Shown in pieces: positions 58,168 to 64,000 of a DNA stretch of 64,000 nt. Within the stretch, counting starts at the first letter, position 1. The number at the start of each line of letters is the position of its first letter. The stretch comes from Lanius collurio. Its lineage: Eukaryota > Chordata > Aves > Passeriformes > Laniidae. The position numbers were made by a program, and so were the translations under genes. The notes under the pieces were generated by a model that saw only the letters and a list, made by a program, of their open reading frames with translations, was not told the origin of the DNA and did not search any database. The DNA lies in assembly GCA_020086605.1 (NCBI GenBank), contig JACBWW010000004.1:18797624-18861623 (forward strand), given 5' to 3'.

Positions 58168-61100
58168 CTGGAAAAATCTACCCTCCTCTTGATTAAAGGT
58201 GTGATGCTAAAGACAGCAAAAACACGGTGATGTAAAGAACAAAATCTTGCATCTTCTGACACTTGCAGGAGATGTACTAAACCCAACTTCTCTTACATTG
58301 CTCAGAGATTGAAAAGGTAAATTGGTTTTGACTTTCTTGAGTAGCTAACCACTTCAGGAATATAAGGGAATTAACTCTAGTGTCTTTTTATGTCTTGGAC
58401 AATGAGTCTGAAGAACAGAGTACCTCCTTAAGGTGTTTAGAATATGCCCTCAGCTGCGGTACTCAGCAGTCTCTGTTAGCTCAGGAGCGTTTCAAAATCT
58501 GTGTTTTATGTCCCCAAAGGCACCCTTTTATCTACTAAGGGTAAGAGATAGTACCTTTTTCATCTTCTATGCATTTAAGATGCATGGAGGGGCCCTTAAT
58601 AAATAGCAAAAAATTGATGGAAAGCTTCAAGCAATCAGCTTGTGAGGAAGAACTGGGAAGAAGAGGTAGCCTGTCAAATAAAGAGAGATAATAATAAATA
58701 CCGCAAAAACAACAATAGTAATAGTGATGTTGATATATAGTGGGTTTCTTTGGACTTTTGGAAACATGATAAGAGATCTATTTTGAGATGTGGTGAAGTG
58801 CTATAAATCCTACTGGACTTGTGAGATCAAGGGTTTGTCAACAGGAGCATAGCTTATTCAAGGTGAAAAGGTGTTGGTACATTAAGTCATATATTTGAAG
58901 TGAGGAAGCTTGAAGATACAAAATCAGTAGAGGTAAGCTTTCTATATATTTTCAAATAGGTATTCCATTGTTTCTTCTTGGACTGCGGATGCTACTACTG
59001 CTGTTTGCCAATTGATATATTGTCACTTTCTGGTACATTTAAAATAAAGATTTCAAGTGCATACTGCCTCTTTATGCTGGTGATATCTTATGTTGAATTT
59101 AAACCTTTGATGTGTCACTAAAGAACACAACTGACAAAATTAAAATGCATACTGAGCCCTTAGCTTGTGGCTGCTACGGAGTGTCTCATTGCTGTACCTG
59201 AAATAGCCCTGTTCCTAAACCACTTGATCTGTAATTACAGCTGACCAAGTGCACCCTAAACCCTCCCCCACTGCAGATCTTGGTGTTATGCCATGTAGCA
59301 CCACAGAAAGTCTTTTGTGAAGCTGCAGCTCCAGACTACCCTGATCCTGGATCTCCTATAATATTATGACCTTCATTTTTCTGATGATGCTTGGCTTATC
59401 TGTGTCTTAGGCCTAGGCTCCTAAGAAGCAGTAACATTGACAGAGCTGCAAGTATTTGCTTGTCCTCAGCACAAATCTTCTGGATCCTCTTATGCAGGCA
59501 TTTGGCTGCTCCAAATGCTGGATTTATGCAATAAAGCAAAAATTAAATAGGAAACATGGAAATTTTTCCCTAAATTCATGCTGTTACTTTCTGCTGGGTT
59601 CCATAGGAGACTGATAAAGTTCCTGCGGGCTTAAAGACTGTGAACACAGCTATTTAGAACTCACCCAGTCCTGTAAGATCTGCCACTCTTGATGCAGATG
59701 AGTATTAATAATATTTTAGAATGAGTTTGCGGTCTGAGACTGATGTGGCAAAGTCCTTGTTGCTGTAACTGTTCATGCATCTCTGGTTGAAGACTATGTA
59801 CACTTCATTGTGGAAAAGGATTAGTTTTCTTCTTCAGACTGTCAGGACACACATATAGCTGAAGACACAGGTATGCCTGAGTTTTGAGTGGCAAGTGACA
59901 TCCTGGGTGTTCCTACTATGTAGGCCATAACATTTGGAATTCCTTTTATCGTCCATGTAGTAATTAGTTTTCATAATGCTTTTCGCAGCAGATATAGACA
60001 CAGGAGTCCTAATCCTTTGACAACCCTTTTTCCTTGAGTTGCAAGATAAACCAATGCTAACTTTTACCATCATTTTTGGAAAACAAAGCTATTTTCTCAT
60101 TATCTAATTTAATTAATTTAATGCTACCTGAATGTGACAGCAATCCTGTGACTATTAGTCTAATACACACTGTAGACATGGAGGAGGATGAAAAAAAATC
60201 ATAAGGCTCTGCAGAATTTGAATACAATGGATTTTTTCTCCTCTGCCATTAAAGAGTACAAAGGCTACAGGTTCACAATTGAAGTACTGCAAGAGCAAGG
60301 AGTGAGATTGAGGTATCTAGGGAACAAAAGCATCTGTGGACCTAGTGAAATGCACATGAATATATGGGAAATATGTGTCAAGTAATTTCATCAACCCAGG
60401 GAGGCTGGGAGGCTTGCAGTTTAAACAGCCTTAGTGTTCAGAATCAAAAAACTGTCTATTTTAACATTAGCAACTGATTTTCTTAGATGCCTTTTTGTTT
60501 AATAACTATTTTTGTAGAATGGAAGATGGATGGTGCTTTATTAGCAACAGAGTTTGAAAATGAAGAACAGAGAAAATAAGAAAACAGAGGCTGACTTAAA
60601 ATTTCTTGAGTGTTAGAAACTTTCTGACTTTTGGAAACATCCAAGCTTTTGCTACTCTCTGATGTCTAGGGCTCCTTCATGGCAAAAATGGCCATTATTT
60701 AAATGTGTTTTATGTACCTTGAGTTACAGTTGCTCTTCAGTTCTTGAATTTGCTGCTATGCACGTGAGTCCAGAAAACAGTCCAAATTTAAAACACTGTG
60801 TGGGGTGAATGGAGTAATTGTCCCCACTGTGACACTGAAAGAGGAACAGAAGACCCTGTAGACATGAAACTCCTCAGACATTTTCTTTGCTCATGTCAGT
60901 GTACAGCCTGTAGTTCGCAGTAGTGAGTGTTTTCAGCCTTGTTGCACTTAGAGCACACGTGCAAGAGAACAGACTGAAATGTCACAATATGCCTCTGGTG
61001 GTCCAACTGCAAATCTGAACTTTGGTGAGTAGGAAAATTCTTGCCTCTTCTGCACAATTTGCATCCCTACTTGTTCTTTTCCCCTGCCCTTTTCTATTTC

Positions 61101-63005
61101 AAAGTTTTTGGGGAGTTTTCCCCTAGTTGAAATCCTCTTCAAGCAAGATTTAAGCAAGGTTTAAACAGCCCTTACCTATCTCCAAATGTCTGCAAATAAA
61201 AAATAATCATACAGTGTGGAAGGGAACCAATATTACATATCAACTAAAAAAGTGGAATAGCAAGTGGTAGATGCTGCTGGTGGTAGATGCTGCTGATGGC
61301 AGCAGAAACAGAAATAGCCCAGTGAAATATAGTGTAACTTTTTTAATTAGAAAATGTACGACACTGATAATATTTCATATGAAATGAAGAGTCCACTATC
61401 TCAGCTGTGGTTATAAATCCACCACATGTGTTTTGTGCAAGCTGCCTCCAGCTTGGTTGTGCAGATCAGTTGTTAAGAAATTCCTCTGAGTATGGTATGA
61501 TGTGGTAGGCTGCAGGGAGAGTTTTGTCTGTGCCACTGTAGATATTTCCTGAGTCAACCAAAGGATGGTGTGTGGATGCAGGCCAGAAAAAAACGGGAGC
61601 AGCTGCCACTTAGTGCTGCCAAATAATTTTCCTTGAGGAATTTCTGGTGTGACTGCATGGTCTTTATGCTTCACTTGACAAGAGGACAGAAATCTTTATC
61701 AGTCTTTGGGCATCTTAATGGTGGTGTCTTGTAGAAGAAAAACCAAACTGAACTGTTAAACTCCATTTTCCACAACACTACATCTTTAATGTCAAGATGA
61801 AGATAACCTGATCCCAAAAGAATGCTCCCCACCTTCTTAAGGGGGAAGTGTGACACCTCAATATTCTGGCCTGAAATATACGACAGTGTAGTAATGATCT
61901 TTAAATGCACAAAACCAAACCTGACTGTCATTATCTGTAGAGCTTCCTGTCTGAATTCAGTGCTCTCATAGGATTATTGCACAATTCTCCTCAGACCCAC
62001 AGTAACTAAGGTTACCTCCAGATGTTTTTTGGGCAGTGGACTAAATTCCACTGCTTCTTGAAGAGGTAGTCTAGAGTAGTTCCACTGCAGTTAGGGATCT
62101 ATATCAAATGATGACACTGTACTGATCATAAACTGAGTAAAGGTTTGAAGAGTTAACTTGTCTGTTCTCAAAATGTGTCTGTAGCTCTTGCCTAGGCCAT
62201 AAATAGTGTTGTGCTAATAGTTCTTGTGATAATAATTTAACCAAATCAGGCCTCAAGCTTTAAATTTATTTTAGGTTCCTTTTTTTCTTTTTTAATTTTC
62301 AGCTGTATTGCTAAAATTGTTTTGAGGAACTCTTGATTTGCTTACAATTTGCTCTATGATGAGGTGACCACTGTCTCAACTGCGGTAGCAAAATCACTCT
62401 GTGTGCATGTTGCTTACCCAGTGTTTTCTAGCTTGTTTAAGTGGTAATGATTGCTTAGATTTAATGGTTCTTACCCATGTATAAAATGAATAGCACTGGA
62501 TATGTGCCATATATAGCACTGGACATGTGTGAAATCTCCATACTCCTCTTAGAGCTTGAAAATATTGTGTCATACCTGTATAGGCATTCGTGTTATAGGA
62601 AAAAAATAGTTCTAAACAACTCAGTCATTATGGTGGGATTTTTTGTATGGTTGGAGAAGCATAAAATCTTGAACAGAAAACAGATAAAACAGAAAAACTT
62701 GGCTTTCAAAACACACCAACAAAATTGTTTCTTTAAAAACACTCATTACAAATACAGCTGTACAACAGCAGCCATGAAATGGTCTTTCAAATATATGGGG
62801 ATTTAAGTTACATCTAACAGTAACAGAATTTCTATCCAAGTATCTTTCAATCTTCAGCACATTAATTTCTTCTTTCCAGATGACCTTTGCTGAGTGAGGG
62901 TGGGAGTTCACGTTTGTTACTGTGCACTATGGGCAAGGATCTTGAGTTGGAATGCCATCTACTGGTGCTAGCTCAAATGATGCTAAGATTACGTTAACTT
63001 GTGCA
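58168..63005. other. Gene-poor flank, nothing recognised
   Basis: A/T-rich sequence with short overlapping open frames (up to 109 codons) of no recognisable similarity. A small direct repeat (TGGTAGATGCTGCTG twice) lies at about 61266-61295. No RNA gene or clear transposon found by eye. Confidence 0.4.
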
Positions 63006-63083
63006 GGGATTCCTTGAGCAGGGAGGTTGGACCAGATGGGCCGCTCTGATTCGCACCAACCTCACCGATTCTGTGATTCAGCC
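63006..63083 (+). mobile_element. Short CR1 3' tail fragment
   Basis: TTGAGCAGGGAGGTTGGACC then AGATGGGCCGC and CACCGATTCTGTGATTC match the end of a CR1 3'UTR in + orientation. Confidence 0.8.
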
Positions 63084-64000
63084 TGAGCTTTTCCTTTCAC
63101 TAGCTATCAAAGATAAGGTGAGGTGTGTTATCATTCATACCAACAAATCCTCCACTCTGTTGCTTCCAAGTTCCCAAAATCTTATTCTTGATGTATTATG
63201 CAAGAGTTTCACTAATGCTGATAAAATGAAAAGCTGTAATTACCATGTTCTAATGTCACCCACTTTTCTTAAGCTCACCAGACTCAATTATTTTCCTACC
63301 CAGGCTAACCTGATTTGTTATTCAATATTTTTGTTACTGCTCAATATCCACAAAGGGTTTTCAGTGACATGACACAGGAATCTGTGCATGACTCCAAAAT
63401 ATTACACCAAATTTCTAGCTATGACTTAAAATATTCAAGTAATTCTGAAACTGCTTATAATAGCAACAGTAATTGTTTCATGACCTCATCTCTGCTATAT
63501 CAGCTGTTCTGTGGAATTTTCAGTCTAAAGCTTTTGTGGGTGAAGCAGAGCTGTTTATTAGCTAATCCTATGATAAACTGCAACAAAGATAGGAAATATT
63601 CAGGACCATGTAAAATTTTCATGTAAATGCAGTATTATGCAACTTCCATTATAATAATACATCTACATCTAGGATAATCTTGTTACAATAAATAACAGTA
63701 GGTTATTATTTCTGTCTTTGTAACTCTTTCATTCTTCAGCCAAAATCCCTGCAAAAGTTACTGTTCGGTTTTTCCTTTCAGTTGGCTTATGTAGGGCAGA
63801 TTTCTGACCATCTTGGTAGCTTGAACTGATTCTCTTACATTGGAAATACAGGAAAATCTCATTTCTTAGATATAAAACAACTTTACCAGAAAAGACATAC
63901 AAAGTGTCTCTTCTACAGCAATTGCCCATGTGCAAGTTCCCACAGGGAAAAAAGACAGCAATCTTCCTGTGTTTTATAGGTTAGGTTTTAAGTTTACTGT
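63084..64000. other. Right edge, nothing recognised
   Basis: A/T-rich; short open frames only (up to 123 codons, partly overlapping the CR1 tail). Confidence 0.4.

Noticed and set aside
57738..58286. Open frames of 152 and 166 codons
   Set aside because: They exist only because runs of N were read as open.

Overview
The window is vertebrate nuclear DNA, almost certainly from a bird. The spliced genes encode proteins nearly identical in layout to their human orthologues. The interspersed repeats are CR1 LINE copies in both orientations plus an avian ERVL-type solo LTR. The species cannot be fixed from the sequence. There is no prokaryotic, plasmid or phage content and no CRISPR array.

Layout, left to right. 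(1) 1-1864: the last three coding exons of TRAPPC6B on the + strand, entering from beyond the left edge, with a poly(A) signal at 1985. (2) 3132-10852: the complete GEMIN2 gene on the - strand, ten coding exons giving 263 residues. It runs tail-to-tail with TRAPPC6B and starts in a CpG island at about 10.56-11.0 kb. (3) About 11.0-13.6 kb: spacer. (4) 13.6-14.7 kb: a second CpG island, the likely SEC23A promoter and 5'UTR exon. (5) 17653-41040: the complete SEC23A coding region on the + strand, 19 coding exons giving 765 residues, followed by an AU-rich 3'UTR with several poly(A) hexamers. (6) About 42.7-64 kb: a gene-poor flank containing old CR1 fragments, a solo LTR, a 352-base assembly gap and otherwise unique sequence. 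The gene order TRAPPC6B-GEMIN2-SEC23A matches human 14q21.1 from memory.

The exon joins were worked out by hand. Every junction is GT-AG, and the reading frame closes at exactly 263 and 765 codons plus stop. The three genes are housekeeping genes. TRAPPC6B (TRAPP tethering complex) and SEC23A (COPII coat) both act in ER-to-Golgi traffic. GEMIN2 acts in spliceosomal snRNP assembly. GEMIN2 and SEC23A are divergent but have separate CpG islands about 3 kb apart.

I found no undescribed biological system. The points most worth a second look are promoter motifs (a perfect TCTCGCGAGA palindrome at GEMIN2; a TGACGTGG element beside a YY1-like site at SEC23A), a possible overlapping uORF in SEC23A, a CR1 copy filling over half of GEMIN2 intron 1, a run of six skippable in-frame GEMIN2 exons, and several repeat relics.
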